A stretch of DNA of 64,000 nt. Origin: Saprospiraceae bacterium (lineage in GTDB: Bacteria > Bacteroidota > Bacteroidia > Chitinophagales > Saprospiraceae). The DNA is taken from contig JAHDFP010000005.1 of the NCBI GenBank assembly GCA_020628095.1, positions 186,001-250,000 of the forward strand, given 5' to 3'. The position numbers and the translations under genes are program-made. Of the stretch, positions 30,686-39,576 are shown piece after piece. The notes under the pieces were generated by a model. That model saw only the letters and a program-made list of their open reading frames with translations, made no database searches and was not told the DNA's origin. Numbering within the stretch: the first letter of the stretch is position 1; each line of letters opens with the position of its first letter.

Positions 30686-31345
30686 TTATACCTTAATCTG
30701 TCCATCCACTATCTCTAGCTTTCTGTCACTGAGATTAGCTAACTCCGGATTATGAGTAACGATGACAAAGGTCTGATTGAGTTTATCTCTCAGTGAGATA
30801 AAAAGTTCGTGCAGTTCTTGAGATGTCTGCGTATCAAGGTTACCAGTTGGTTCGTCAGCGAAAATGATTTTGGGGTCATTTATAAGTGCTCTGGCAATGG
30901 AGACGCGTTGTTGTTCTCCTCCTGAGAGCTCCGAAGGCTTGTGACTTATGCGTTCCGCTAGTCCCAGAATACTTAGTAACTCCGTCGCTTTGTCCTTTAT
31001 TTTCTGTCGACTTATATTATTACTGACCAGCGCTGGGATCATCACGTTCTCTATAGCATTAAACTCAGGTATCAGATGATGAAACTGAAATACAAATCCG
31101 ATTTTCTGATTTCTGAATTGCGCTAACTTCTTTTCTGAAAGTTGACTGACATCCACATTGTCGATGATGACGTTTCCCTTATCCGCTTCGTCTAATGTGC
31201 CTAGAATGTGTAACAAGGTACTTTTACCTGTGCCTGATTTACCTACGATACTGGTAATGGTGGATGGCTCTATTTGTAGAGAGATACCCTTGAGCACTTC
31301 CAGACCTTCATAACTTTTATATACTCCGTGAGCCGTTAACATCAA
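30686..31345 (-). CDS. LolD-like ABC transporter ATPase
   Basis: 219-residue ATPase of the LolD/MacB/FtsE group: Walker [17 protein letters not shown]-loop [12 protein letters not shown], signature [15 protein letters not shown], Walker [13 protein letters not shown] and His switch VTHN. LolD powers release of lipoproteins from the inner membrane together with LolC/E; no permease gene is adjacent, so the partner is elsewhere. The stop codon touches the ATG of the MFS pseudogene. Confidence 0.9.
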   Translation of the reverse strand: MMLTAHGVYKSYEGLEVLKGISLQIEPSTITSIVGKSGTGKSTLLHILGTLDEADKGNVIIDNVDVSQLSEKKLAQFRNQKIGFVFQFHHLIPEFNAIENVMIPALVSNNISRQKIKDKATELLSILGLAERISHKPSELSGGEQQRVSIARALINDPKIIFADEPTGNLDTQTSQELHELFISLRDKLNQTFVIVTHNPELANLSDRKLEIVDGQIKV

Positions 31346-31442
31346 TCTAATCTATGCAAATTAATCGTAATATGTTGATGGTGGCACTTGGATTTTATAA
31401 TATAACTATCTTTCCACCCGAAAATCTGAAAGCATTCGAAAA

Positions 31443-32636
31443 TTGAAGATTCTTCAACTCACTAAAAAGTTTCCTTACCCACCTAAAGATGGAGAATCAT
31501 TAGCCATCTTATCTATGGCAAAGGGCTATCAGCAATGCGGACACCAAGTCACCTTGCTCGCGCTTAATACTAAAAAACACTATGTAGCTACGGCAACAAT
31601 AGATAGAGATGGTTTCTCATATTACCATCACATCCATGATATCTACATAGACACATCTCTTCAGCCTCTTGCAGCGTTCTTTAATCTATTTAGCGATAGA
31701 CCTTATAATACGCAGCGGTTTTACTCCAATGAGTATGCGCAACAGTTGACTCGACTTTTGGCGGACGAGCGGTATGATGTCATTCAGCTAGAGACCTTAT
31801 ATATGCTGGAGTACATAGATATAATCAGACGATATAGCAAGGCAAAAATCGTCTATCGTTCCCATAACAAAGAGGACGAAATATGGGAAAATTTAGCAGA
31901 ACAAGAATCTAATTTTTTAAAGAAAAAATACTTTCAGCTTTGCGCTCGTCGCTTGTCCACATTTGAAAAGCAAAATGTAGATAAGGTGGATACCATTGCA
32001 GTGATCTCAGAAAGTGACCTCAATAAGCATCAACAATTATATCAACATATCAAACAAGTCTCCATATTACCAGGAATGGACATTCAGCCACCTGTGATGT
32101 CTGTCTTGCCCAAATCTATAAAGGTGGGATACATCGGATCATTAGACTGGAAACCGAATATAGAAGGGCTTAAATGGTTCTTTACAGAAATCTGGGACAA
32201 TGAGTCATCACTGACTAATCAGCTACATATCGAATTTCACCTTGCAGGTAGAAATGCCAGTCATCAGGATAAGGACTATTTCGAAGGCCAGACTGTTTTT
32301 CATGGAGAAGTGGAGGACGCCAGTATGTTTTTAGATCTCTTGGACATAATCATCGTGCCTCTAAAATCAGGCAGCGGTATCCGCATCAAGATACTCGAAG
32401 CCATGTCTAAGGGAAAAATTGTCATTGCAACTAAAAAGGGGTTAGAAGGTATACCTTATACTCATGGAGAAAATGCCTTTCTCTTTTCTGATGCTCAAGA
32501 CTTTGCGCAGAACATAAAGAGAATATTTGAGCAAAAGGAAGAATGGACTAACATAGGTCTCAGAGCGCAGGCACTCATCAAAGAGCACTTTTCTCATCAG
32601 GCCAATGCTCATAAACTGATCGACTTTATCTCCTAA
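31443..32636 (+). CDS. GT4-type glycosyltransferase
   Basis: 397 residues with the GT-B fold: an N-terminal domain opening KILQLTKKFPYPPKDGESLAI and a C-terminal domain with VGYIGSLDWKPNIEGLKWF and the nucleotide-sugar site PLKSGSGIRIKILEAMSKGKIVIATKKGLEGI. It transfers sugar from an activated donor to a surface glycan or lipid; the acceptor is unknown. The start is TTG at 31443, the only start that keeps the first beta strand. Confidence 0.92.
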   Translation: MKILQLTKKFPYPPKDGESLAILSMAKGYQQCGHQVTLLALNTKKHYVATATIDRDGFSYYHHIHDIYIDTSLQPLAAFFNLFSDRPYNTQRFYSNEYAQQLTRLLADERYDVIQLETLYMLEYIDIIRRYSKAKIVYRSHNKEDEIWENLAEQESNFLKKKYFQLCARRLSTFEKQNVDKVDTIAVISESDLNKHQQLYQHIKQVSILPGMDIQPPVMSVLPKSIKVGYIGSLDWKPNIEGLKWFFTEIWDNESSLTNQLHIEFHLAGRNASHQDKDYFEGQTVFHGEVEDASMFLDLLDIIIVPLKSGSGIRIKILEAMSKGKIVIATKKGLEGIPYTHGENAFLFSDAQDFAQNIKRIFEQKEEWTNIGLRAQALIKEHFSHQANAHKLIDFIS

Positions 32637-32697
32637 AAATAAAATGAACCTCAAGCAGGCATAAACATTATATTAGCAAATATTAATATGTGACAAT

Positions 32698-33171
32698 ATG
32701 AGTGATTACAAAGAGCCAAATGCATTATCAGATGTAGCTAAATTCCATAACACCTTTGGTCTACCCGTGGTTGCCGAACCAGAAATACCAGCCAAGGAGA
32801 GATGCCAATTACGTATAAATCTATTGCAAGAGGAACTCAACGAACTCAAGCAAGCGATAGAAGATAATGATCTGGTCGAGGTGGCTGACGCTCTATGTGA
32901 TCTCCAGTATGTATTATCTGGAGCCATATTAGAGTTCGGGTTAGCCACTAAGTTCAAATCACTCTTTGACGAAGTACAGCGATCCAATATGAGCAAAACC
33001 TGCAAGACCAAAGAAGAAGCCGAACTAACAGCACAGCACTACCATCAAAAAGATGGCACGGAATCTCAAATCGTACCGAAAGACGGGGAATATCTTGTCT
33101 ATAGATCTGGAGATGGAAAAGTACTGAAGTCTATCAATTATAGCCCCGCTAATCTAGCAGATATGTTGTAA
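32698..33171 (+). CDS. MazG-like nucleoside triphosphate pyrophosphohydrolase
   Basis: 157 residues. The all-alpha NTP-PPase signature is present as EELNELKQAIEDND followed by VEVADALCDLQYVLSGA, giving the EExxE and ExxxD metal ligands. The C-terminal half carries an extra beta segment (VYRSGDGKVLKSINYSPANL) seen in the Bacteroidota version. It hydrolyses noncanonical or excess nucleoside triphosphates to monophosphate and pyrophosphate; the exact substrate is unknown. Confidence 0.88.
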   Translation: MSDYKEPNALSDVAKFHNTFGLPVVAEPEIPAKERCQLRINLLQEELNELKQAIEDNDLVEVADALCDLQYVLSGAILEFGLATKFKSLFDEVQRSNMSKTCKTKEEAELTAQHYHQKDGTESQIVPKDGEYLVYRSGDGKVLKSINYSPANLADML

Positions 33172-33207
33172 CAGAAATTTCTCAGAAAGAGAAGAAAAAA
33201 TACGTCG

Positions 33208-34164
33208 CTATAGAGCTAAGAGCTCTCTCTGTAAGTTCTCCATACTTATGCTTACAGGACTAAGGCTTACTGATTCTTGTGTATCGGTTAGATTAATATC
33301 CTGACTCGAATAATATACCTGACTTTCATCTTCTATAAATGTGATAGAAATAAGTGTCAAATCTGTATCCGTAAAAGGAATATTATCTATGCAATGAGGG
33401 TTTTCTGGACTCGAAAATATCCCGGACTGTATAAATCCATGACTCTTACTTAATAAATAAACTTGTGTATTATCCGTCGTGAAATTTTCGTCAAAGTTTG
33501 CACATAACTGGTTATAAGATTGTACATGTTGATCTACCACTCTTGATAGGCATACCCATCCCGATTTAGAAATTTTTATTTCGTAACCGCTTATCTTATT
33601 ATTATGCGCATCGGTCCATGAGGTATAATTAATGTTATCTTCCTCAGAGCCATTATTAAAGTTCCAGAAGATTCCACTCTCATCAGAGGACACGCCATAG
33701 CCCATCCTTAGCTTACCCGGAAGCATCTCTGAGGGAATCCGTAATACGATGTTTTTAGATTGTCTTATTTCTATTTTTTGATTATCATATTCGGCATGTA
33801 TAAACGCTCCGTATATATTCTCCACCAAACCCAGATTATTATCAGAGGTTGCATTTTGTAATATATAGTCAGAAAATGATCCTAACTCAATGACCTTTAT
33901 GTTATACTCTATATCGTTACTTTCGGAGTTCTCAAAAAATGTACTTGGTCCGATTTCTATTTGTGCATTTAGGTCAGTATTGATCGACACGACTTTCTTA
34001 TTGGACACAACTAAGTCCGTAGAATTAGCTGGTACAACCGATCTTAGTACGGACTCTACATCATTATGATTAAGAGGAGAGAAGGTCTCAGAATCACGAT
34101 TGCACCCAACAACAAACAACAAAGAACACAGTAAAAAGAAATATTTGATATAACTCAAGGTCAA
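33208..34164 (-). CDS. Lipoprotein of unknown function downstream of sigma operon
   Basis: 318 residues. A lipobox FVVGC (Cys21) follows a short hydrophobic stretch. The mature part is beta-rich with few Cys and Lys and contains YNIKVIELGSFSDYIL and WTDAHNNKISGYEIKISKSGWVCLSRV. It lies 45 bp after the sigma/beta-barrel pair on the same strand, so it is likely the third gene of that operon. No family recognised. Confidence 0.75.
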   Translation of the reverse strand: MTLSYIKYFFLLCSLLFVVGCNRDSETFSPLNHNDVESVLRSVVPANSTDLVVSNKKVVSINTDLNAQIEIGPSTFFENSESNDIEYNIKVIELGSFSDYILQNATSDNNLGLVENIYGAFIHAEYDNQKIEIRQSKNIVLRIPSEMLPGKLRMGYGVSSDESGIFWNFNNGSEEDNINYTSWTDAHNNKISGYEIKISKSGWVCLSRVVDQHVQSYNQLCANFDENFTTDNTQVYLLSKSHGFIQSGIFSSPENPHCIDNIPFTDTDLTLISITFIEDESQVYYSSQDINLTDTQESVSLSPVSISMENLQRELLAL

Positions 34165-34209
34165 TCTATTTTGGTATTGATTATTATTTCTAAAAATTAT
34201 TTGATTCGC

Positions 34210-35541
34210 CTACAACCTGTATTTTAATCCAGTCTGTAATCCCATCATAGAATAGGTTTCAGTCACGGGGTTATCAGAGTGTTGAGACATTTTTTGGTAT
34301 TGAAAATTAATACCTGCGTTGATAGACATTCTGTCCGTTAGATCTTTTGATAAGTTGAGACTCGCTGCATAAGCTATACTCATACCGTTATCATAAAGAT
34401 TTTGTGACAGTTCGTCTTCTGCACTATGATTAAAATATACAGGATTGAGCTCAGCACCAATTATTCTACCCGAATTTTCTGAGTGAAAATTTAGTATCGT
34501 ACCAGCCCTCACCGAGAGATTGTAAGAAGGTTTGAGAGGAATCTCATAACCTAAGAAAATCGGCAACCCTATATTGGTATATCTATTGGTGGTTTCATAT
34601 AATATTTCTCCTGGCACACGCACAAGACTAGTGTCTGTAGAGGTTACATTACCATTTTGATCATAATGATTTATAATTTCTTCGACTATCTCATAACCAT
34701 CTCCTTCTACGAACTTGAAGTTAGTCCTGAAGCCATTATAGATAATACCTGTTTCTAAGAAAAATCCACGAGGCAACTCCATGCCTATGCCTAAAGAAGC
34801 CGAATATCCTAAAAGACCACTTTCCGTCGCTTTTCTTCTTTGTAGCCAATTTGGGTGTTCGTTATTTGCTGTAGACAAAGATTGTAGCGGATGATACAGA
34901 CCGACATTAGACCAAGCATATAATGGATTTCTTTTACTCAAAAAAGAAGGACACTTAGGCGAGGAAGAAAATATTTTATTGCCGTCGTTTAGCACTTTCT
35001 GATCAGTACTTACCCTGATGTCCAAACTTGGAATCTCCATAATGTGATCCAAGGTTCCGAACTTCAATAAGACAGAACTTATCGGCTTATTTGTCAGACT
35101 CCATTTATTGTTATCTTCTCCTGAAACTCTATTTCGGATCGGTTCTATAATTCTTTCTATGGTCTCTACCTCTACTAATTCTTCATTAGACGTATTTGGA
35201 ATATTAGCTTGCTCGGTTGTTATAATACTTCTTGGCTGTTTATTTTCTATTGCATCATCTACTGATGATAGAGTAGGGGTCTCTATGGCGTTGCGACTTA
35301 TGTTCGGTCGTTCTTCAGTGACCGCTACACTAGTCTGAGTCATCGATCGGTCACGTTTCATATCCATCGTCGGGAGCAGTATCAATGGCAACACAAATAC
35401 GAGTGACATGATAAGCAACCAGTATCTTGGACTTTCAGGTTTACTATCGATTCTTTGTTCTATTTTATCCCATACAGTAGGGGAGACATGCATCTCTGCA
35501 TCGAACAGTAAATCTTTTATTTTTTCGTCAAATTTTTTCAA
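34210..35541 (-). CDS. Membrane-anchored protein with C-terminal outer-membrane beta-barrel-like domain
   Basis: 443 residues. An N-terminal cytoplasmic segment (KKFDEKIKDLLFDAEMHVSPTVWDKIEQRI) resembles the anti-sigma-like start of many Bacteroidota proteins. A membrane helix (about 41-58), a long Ser/Thr/Glu linker and a C-terminal domain of alternating strands (LGYSASLGIGMELPRGFFLETGIIYNG) ending in YSMMGLQTGLKYRL follow, as in PorT-like/outer-membrane beta-barrel proteins. It overlaps the ECF sigma gene by 4 bases and probably regulates it. Confidence 0.8.
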   Translation of the reverse strand: MKKFDEKIKDLLFDAEMHVSPTVWDKIEQRIDSKPESPRYWLLIMSLVFVLPLILLPTMDMKRDRSMTQTSVAVTEERPNISRNAIETPTLSSVDDAIENKQPRSIITTEQANIPNTSNEELVEVETIERIIEPIRNRVSGEDNNKWSLTNKPISSVLLKFGTLDHIMEIPSLDIRVSTDQKVLNDGNKIFSSSPKCPSFLSKRNPLYAWSNVGLYHPLQSLSTANNEHPNWLQRRKATESGLLGYSASLGIGMELPRGFFLETGIIYNGFRTNFKFVEGDGYEIVEEIINHYDQNGNVTSTDTSLVRVPGEILYETTNRYTNIGLPIFLGYEIPLKPSYNLSVRAGTILNFHSENSGRIIGAELNPVYFNHSAEDELSQNLYDNGMSIAYAASLNLSKDLTDRMSINAGINFQYQKMSQHSDNPVTETYSMMGLQTGLKYRL

Positions 35542-36098
35542 CCTGCCAGTTTTCTTAAGTTCAATAATTTTTCTTTGAGCATAGCCCTTGCCTTTACTAG
35601 CTGAGAACGTGATGTACTTTCTGCTATATTCAGGCTCTTAGCTATTTCCTTATGACTGTAACCTTCTACCACATATAGATTGAATACTATCCTGTAACCC
35701 TCTGGCAAAGCCTGTATCAGTTTCATGATTTCTTCCCTAGAGATTTCGTCTAATATTGTTGGGTTACCATCCAGAGCATGTACATTATCTATATCAGAAT
35801 AATTATGCTTGATAATATGCTTTTGCTTGTACTTTATGGCTGTATTGATAATGACACGACGCATCCAAGCCTCTAAAGCCCCCTCACCACTATACAAGTC
35901 CAACTTATTAAAAATTCTGACGAAACCCTCTTGCAGTATATCCTCTGCTTCGTTCCTATCACGAGCAAATCTGTAGCAAATGGCCATCATCTTACCCGAA
36001 TACAAATCAAACAACTGCTTACAAGACAAAGCATCGCCTTGCATGCAAAGAGTTACTAGCTCTTTTTCAGTGTTTGTATTCAAGCTTAAAGGTGACAT
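35538..36098 (-). CDS. ECF-type RNA polymerase sigma factor
   Basis: 186 residues with region 2 (CMQGDALSCKQLFDLYSGKMMAICYRFARDRNEAEDILQEGFVRIF) and region 4 (LPEGYRIVFNLYVVEGYSHKEIAKSLNIAESTSRSQLVKARAML) linked by a short spacer and no region 3, the ECF layout. It overlaps the membrane-anchored beta-barrel gene by 4 bases, a common sigma/anti-sigma arrangement in Bacteroidota. It probably responds to an envelope signal. Confidence 0.94.
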   Translation of the reverse strand: MSPLSLNTNTEKELVTLCMQGDALSCKQLFDLYSGKMMAICYRFARDRNEAEDILQEGFVRIFNKLDLYSGEGALEAWMRRVIINTAIKYKQKHIIKHNYSDIDNVHALDGNPTILDEISREEIMKLIQALPEGYRIVFNLYVVEGYSHKEIAKSLNIAESTSRSQLVKARAMLKEKLLNLRKLAG

Positions 36099-36153
36099 TA
36101 ATGTATTCTCTTATAAGATACTTAATTATTAATAAATGTTGCCTGAGATATTC

Positions 36154-36975
36154 CTATTCTATATCAGAATCTAAAATAGCGTCGTCTATTATCTCATTAC
36201 CATCACCATCCAAGTCCGTAAAACCCGTGGCTGGTTTACTATTTTCAAAAGTGTTTTTGACATCTTTTATAGGCTCTTCGATGGTTATTTTTCCTTCAGA
36301 AAACGCATCATATTCTCCTGATGCAAACTTGTCTGCCTTAGAGAAAAAGTCATCTTTCCCTTCTAACAAAGAACCACTTGCATCTATAGTGTCATCAGCA
36401 AATTCCTTCTTAGGCTTGGCTTTTTCTGCTTCTACCCAAGCATCTGCTTTGTCCATTGTTTCGTTGAGTTTGACAGATAGGTCTTCCTTGACGTCCTTCG
36501 CCTTATCCATGAGCTTGTCCTTGACATCTAATACTTTTTCGCCAACATCCTCACTGAGCGATTTACCTTTTTCTAACATTTCTCCGCCAGTGTCCATAAC
36601 TTTCGCCCCTATGCCTTCTGTCATTTCGCCCACTTTCTGTGTCAATGATTCACCAGTAGAAAGTACTTTTTCACCTATATTCTCAGAAATATCTTTGGCC
36701 TTATCTACTAATGGATTATCAGATAATCCATCAGTAATGTCCATAAGTTTATCTTTCGACTTACTTATCATATCACTACCACCATCCAATATGGAATCTC
36801 TCAGGCCACTGGTTTTATCTGCGATAACTTCCGCCGAATCTGACAATATATCCTTGCCTTTGTCCAGAAATTCTGCACCTTCTTCTTTGACAAAATCAGT
36901 TGCTTTTTCTGCAGCGTGCTTAGTCACAGAAGACGCACCAAAAAAGATATTCTTCAAATCCTTTAAAATTCCCAT
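36154..36975 (-). CDS. Repetitive LEA/YtxH-like amphipathic protein
   Basis: 273 residues with no signal peptide. Residues about 15-190 are built from imperfect repeats of about 11-22 residues such as GEKVLSTGESLTQKVGEM and GEKVLDVKDKLMDKAKDV, giving long amphipathic helices like those in late-embryogenesis-abundant and YtxH-type stress proteins. The acidic C-terminal part ends TDLDGDGNEIIDDAI, which resembles a calcium-binding DxDGDG loop. It may protect against desiccation or osmotic stress (inference). The opposite strand is also open for over 300 codons, a composition effect. Confidence 0.75.
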   Translation of the reverse strand: MGILKDLKNIFFGASSVTKHAAEKATDFVKEEGAEFLDKGKDILSDSAEVIADKTSGLRDSILDGGSDMISKSKDKLMDITDGLSDNPLVDKAKDISENIGEKVLSTGESLTQKVGEMTEGIGAKVMDTGGEMLEKGKSLSEDVGEKVLDVKDKLMDKAKDVKEDLSVKLNETMDKADAWVEAEKAKPKKEFADDTIDASGSLLEGKDDFFSKADKFASGEYDAFSEGKITIEEPIKDVKNTFENSKPATGFTDLDGDGNEIIDDAILDSDIE

Positions 36976-37021
36976 ACTATTTCTTTGTTTTATTAAATAA
37001 AACTAACTCAATTTTTATAGA

Positions 37022-37049
37022 TTGTCATATCTGCAAAATATTATATTTC
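37022..37049 (+). promoter_or_regulatory. Possible promoter of the coiled-coil gene
   Basis: TTG at 37022-37024 is followed after 17 bp by TATATTTC (37042-37049), seven of eight matches to the TAnnTTTG box, about 38 bp before the next ATG. Confidence 0.3.
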
Positions 37050-37086
37050 TTTTTTGCCATTAATTTGGTAGTTTATCATTATTCGC

Positions 37087-38019
37087 ATGGAATTATCCGC
37101 TATACAGGAGAGAATACGAGAGACCTTAGAAGAATTTGAAACATTACGTAATGTAGACCAACACCTACTGGACCTAGAGGCTGAACTGAAGGAATCTTAT
37201 GATAAGTTAAGAGCACTGGACAAGGTGTTAGATAAGGAACTAAAGGACATAGAAAGTCTCGAAAAATTAGGCGTCAAATCCTTATTCCTGAAAACCTTGG
37301 GGAATAAAGAAAAGCAACTAGAAAAAGAAAGACAGGACTATCTGGAGGCATCTCTCAAGTATAAAGACCTGAAACAAAGTGTCGAATTGTTGGAGTTCGA
37401 AAGGGATGTACTCAAAAAGAAAACAAATAGACTTCCTGTTATCAAAAAGGAACTGGAGCAACTCAAAGAATCACGCAAAGCAGAAATTCTTGCCAGAAAA
37501 GATAGCGCCATCTATAACGAACTCAAAGAAATCCTTCATCTGTCAGATGTCGCCGTAATGCTTAACAAAGAACTGGTAGAAGCGATAGAAGAAGGTGAAA
37601 AATCAATGACCTTACTGGCCCAGTTAGCTCGATATCTGGAAGGTGTAAGAGAGTGGGGGACATGGAATACGGGAGGACGGCGTGGCATGCATCGCAGTGG
37701 AGCAGACAAGGCGCTAAGACACATGAGTAAGACACAGCAGCAACTTAACTCATTTACTAGAGAGTTAAGAGATCTGGGAGAAAACAATATCGTCTTTAAG
37801 CTGGATATGTCTCATTTCAAAAAGTTCTCTAACTTTTTCTTTGATAACTTGATATCAGACTGGATTATAATGCAACGGATCAAATCAACACTAAATAATA
37901 TAGAATCCACTTACGCGCATGTCCATAGAATTGTGTTAAGTCTAAAAAAAGAAAAAACAGATAATCAGCAAAAAATGATTTTTCATAAAAGCAAAATAGA
38001 CAACTTACTCATGCGCTAA
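37087..38019 (+). CDS. Coiled-coil protein of unknown function
   Basis: 310 residues, almost entirely helical and charged. Heptads are dense over about 1-165 (LLDLEAELKESYDKLRALDKV). There is a conserved-looking central island GVREWGTWNTGGRRGMHRSG (about 188-207) and a C-terminal helical part. No signal peptide or membrane segment. Followed after 36 bp by another unknown helical gene, so the two may form one operon. No family recognised. Confidence 0.75.
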   Translation: MELSAIQERIRETLEEFETLRNVDQHLLDLEAELKESYDKLRALDKVLDKELKDIESLEKLGVKSLFLKTLGNKEKQLEKERQDYLEASLKYKDLKQSVELLEFERDVLKKKTNRLPVIKKELEQLKESRKAEILARKDSAIYNELKEILHLSDVAVMLNKELVEAIEEGEKSMTLLAQLARYLEGVREWGTWNTGGRRGMHRSGADKALRHMSKTQQQLNSFTRELRDLGENNIVFKLDMSHFKKFSNFFFDNLISDWIIMQRIKSTLNNIESTYAHVHRIVLSLKKEKTDNQQKMIFHKSKIDNLLMR

Positions 38020-38055
38020 TGTGATGAGTACCTTAAAAAAAAGAAGTAAAGAGTT

Positions 38056-38808
38056 ATGGAAGATAAAATCAAAGAGCTATTCGAACTAAGGAAAATACCT
38101 AATCTACTCAAGTATTTCGATAAAGAAGATAGGAAATGGCTCTATAGCAAATTAGTCAGGATACAATCCAGAATATACGATCTAGACCATTATCTGGAGA
38201 CTAATTGGGAACTAAAAGAAAAGAAGCTCAATAAACTGTGGAGCAAAATATATGGAGAGTTCCGCATACTCAATATCAGCACGGAGGAAACAGAAAAAAT
38301 GACAGCGCATATCCGCAAATATCAACTGCACGAAGCACAACTCCGAGAAGGAAAGCTACCCACAAGACTCAAGATGGAGTACTACTATTATTATAAGTCT
38401 TGCGATGTGCGACTGATGAGACAGCTCTTATATACTCTTAACGACGAGATAGATAATGAGTATACGCTTGCGGATTGGCGATACTTTGATCTGATAACTG
38501 AGTTCTATGATGACATAGAGGATGTCTACGAGGATCAAAAGTCCATCAATGGGAATTACTTTATGATTAGTATCAAGCAAATAGGAATAGGGAAGACCTA
38601 CAAACTTTTCTCAGAAGAACTGAATAATTATAAAAACAAAGCTAAAAACAGATTTAACAGATCCAATAAGAAGGGTAAAGCTCAAATACTGAAATGGACG
38701 ATCAAGTCTGCACAAGAAACTCAAGCATTACTGGATAAGAGAAAGAAAAAAATTGCAAAAAAGCCCATCAAAAAAGAGCCGTTATTATTCAAATTAATAA
38801 CTGATTAG
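38056..38808 (+). CDS. Helical basic protein of unknown function
   Basis: 250 residues, rich in Lys, Glu and Tyr, with a very basic C-terminus (LDKRKKKIAKKPIKKEPLL). No membrane segment or known motif. The only partner in view is the coiled-coil gene just upstream on the same strand. It ends the core segment: the next gene start is about 500 bp away. Confidence 0.72.
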   Translation: MEDKIKELFELRKIPNLLKYFDKEDRKWLYSKLVRIQSRIYDLDHYLETNWELKEKKLNKLWSKIYGEFRILNISTEETEKMTAHIRKYQLHEAQLREGKLPTRLKMEYYYYYKSCDVRLMRQLLYTLNDEIDNEYTLADWRYFDLITEFYDDIEDVYEDQKSINGNYFMISIKQIGIGKTYKLFSEELNNYKNKAKNRFNRSNKKGKAQILKWTIKSAQETQALLDKRKKKIAKKPIKKEPLLFKLITD

Positions 38809-38870
38809 AAGATTTTCAATGAATTTGTATTTCTATTTGTCGGTATACGACAAAAAAGTCCTGATGTTAG

Positions 38871-38901
38871 TTGAAAATAAATAAAGAATACTTTATGTTT
38901 G
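38871..38901 (+). promoter_or_regulatory. Promoter of small RNA copy 1
   Basis: TTG at 38871-38873, 20-bp spacer, then TATGTTTG at 38894-38901, an exact TAnnTTTG box. The repeat that forms the small RNA starts five bases later. Confidence 0.7.
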
Positions 38902-38905
38902 TGTC

Positions 38906-38967
38906 ACTAATGGAAGTTGTTCTATAATGATTGGCTAGTGTCGGTGTCTACTGACACTAGTTTTTTT
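38906..38967 (+). ncRNA. Candidate small RNA, tandem copy 1
   Basis: About 60 nt between a full promoter and a terminator. A 27-nt unpaired 5' part (ACTAATGGAAGTTGTTC...) precedes a perfect 8-bp hairpin CTAGTGTC/GACACTAG (38935-38942 with 38953-38960, 10-nt loop) and seven Ts. It holds no open reading frame. The second copy 168 bp downstream differs by one loop base and two extra Ts, while the DNA between the copies is unrelated, so the transcribed part and the promoter spacing are what is conserved. Confidence 0.65.
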
Positions 38968-39037
38968 ATTTACACTAATTTTAACGTTCACGAACTACTC
39001 TTCGCTTCCTCCTCTCAAAAAATATTTTTTCTAAAGT

Positions 39038-39069
39038 TTGGTTTTTTAAAACTAATAGTATTATATTTG
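39038..39069 (+). promoter_or_regulatory. Promoter of small RNA copy 2
   Basis: TTG at 39038-39040, 21-bp spacer, TATATTTG at 39062-39069 (exact TAnnTTTG). The distance from the box to the repeat (4 nt) is the same as in copy 1. Confidence 0.7.
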
Positions 39070-39073
39070 AACT

Positions 39074-39137
39074 ACTAATGGAAGTTGTTCTATAATGATT
39101 GGCTAGTGTCGGTATCTACTGACACTAGTTTTTTTTT
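39074..39137 (+). ncRNA. Candidate small RNA, tandem copy 2
   Basis: Same sequence as copy 1 except G to A in the hairpin loop and a nine-base T-run. Hairpin arms are 39103-39110 and 39121-39128. The identity continues for eight bases beyond the T-run (ATTTACAC), which marks a recent duplication of about 70 bp. Confidence 0.65.
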
Positions 39138-39192
39138 ATTTACACCTATCCTAACTTCTCATTTTCTCGCCATCTTCTTTATTTCTTTTACA

Positions 39193-39295
39193 TAGTTAAG
39201 GCTTAATTCATATACTGGCAATGTAATTTTCAACATAAATTATATGCCGTATACCAGAAACATATAACTTTATACTATATGTAACACCTTAACTA
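39193..39295 (+). promoter_or_regulatory. Possible structured leader (three nested stems)
   Basis: Outer stem TAGTTAAGG (39193-39201) with CCTTAACTA (39287-39295) encloses two further stems: 39211-39220 with 39245-39253 (TATACTGGCA / TGCCGTATA, one bulged base) and 39260-39266 with 39276-39282 (ACATATA / TATATGT). This makes a three-way junction 12 bp before the original ATG of the disrupted gene. AT-rich sequence makes chance pairing possible. Confidence 0.35.
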
Positions 39296-39307
39296 TTAGC
39301 TCTATAC

Positions 39308-39340
39308 ATGAGAGAAATTATATCTTCTATTATAAAAAAT
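39308..39340 (+). pseudogene. First 11 codons of the gene split by the transposon
   Basis: ATG at 39308 opens MREIISSIIKN and runs into the left target duplication (39333-39340). If the transposon and one duplication are removed, the frame joins exactly to 42815 (YNSHFRNDTSDLIV...). This gives a 454-residue protein with no stop. Confidence 0.85.
39333..39340 (+). repeat. Target site duplication, left copy
   Basis: TAAAAAAT, identical to 42807-42814; 8 bp is the length produced by IS1595-family transposition. Confidence 0.9.
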
Positions 39341-39368
39341 GGCAGTGATATATCTGTGTAACCCAAAA
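39341..39368 (+). repeat. Left terminal inverted repeat
   Basis: Starts GGCAGTGATATATCTGTG and ends in CCCAAAA; pairs with 42779-42806 with one mismatch at the fifth base. Confidence 0.92.
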
Positions 39369-39576
39369 TTAGATTAGTTTTTTATCAATTTACACGTCTC
39401 CGAAATTCTGAAAATGTTAGTAATGAAGTAAAAGCTGTTAGTAACCTCAAATATCACTTAAGTAATCCTTAATAAACATTCTACATAAATGCCTAATTAG
39501 CAATACATTTCTCTTCGTTTTCCCTTACCAAATTTCGATACCTACTTCACGAATTATTATTAACATGCAGTTAATA

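Noticed and set aside
36074-37000. A plus-strand open frame of over 300 codons opposite the LEA-like gene
   Set aside because: The translation is Ser/Leu-rich low-complexity sequence without domain features and mirrors the repeat codons of the minus-strand gene.
38906-39145. The two repeats as a CRISPR array or transposon ends
   Set aside because: Only two direct copies with a terminator inside each, no spacers of even length, no nearby cas gene and no target duplication.
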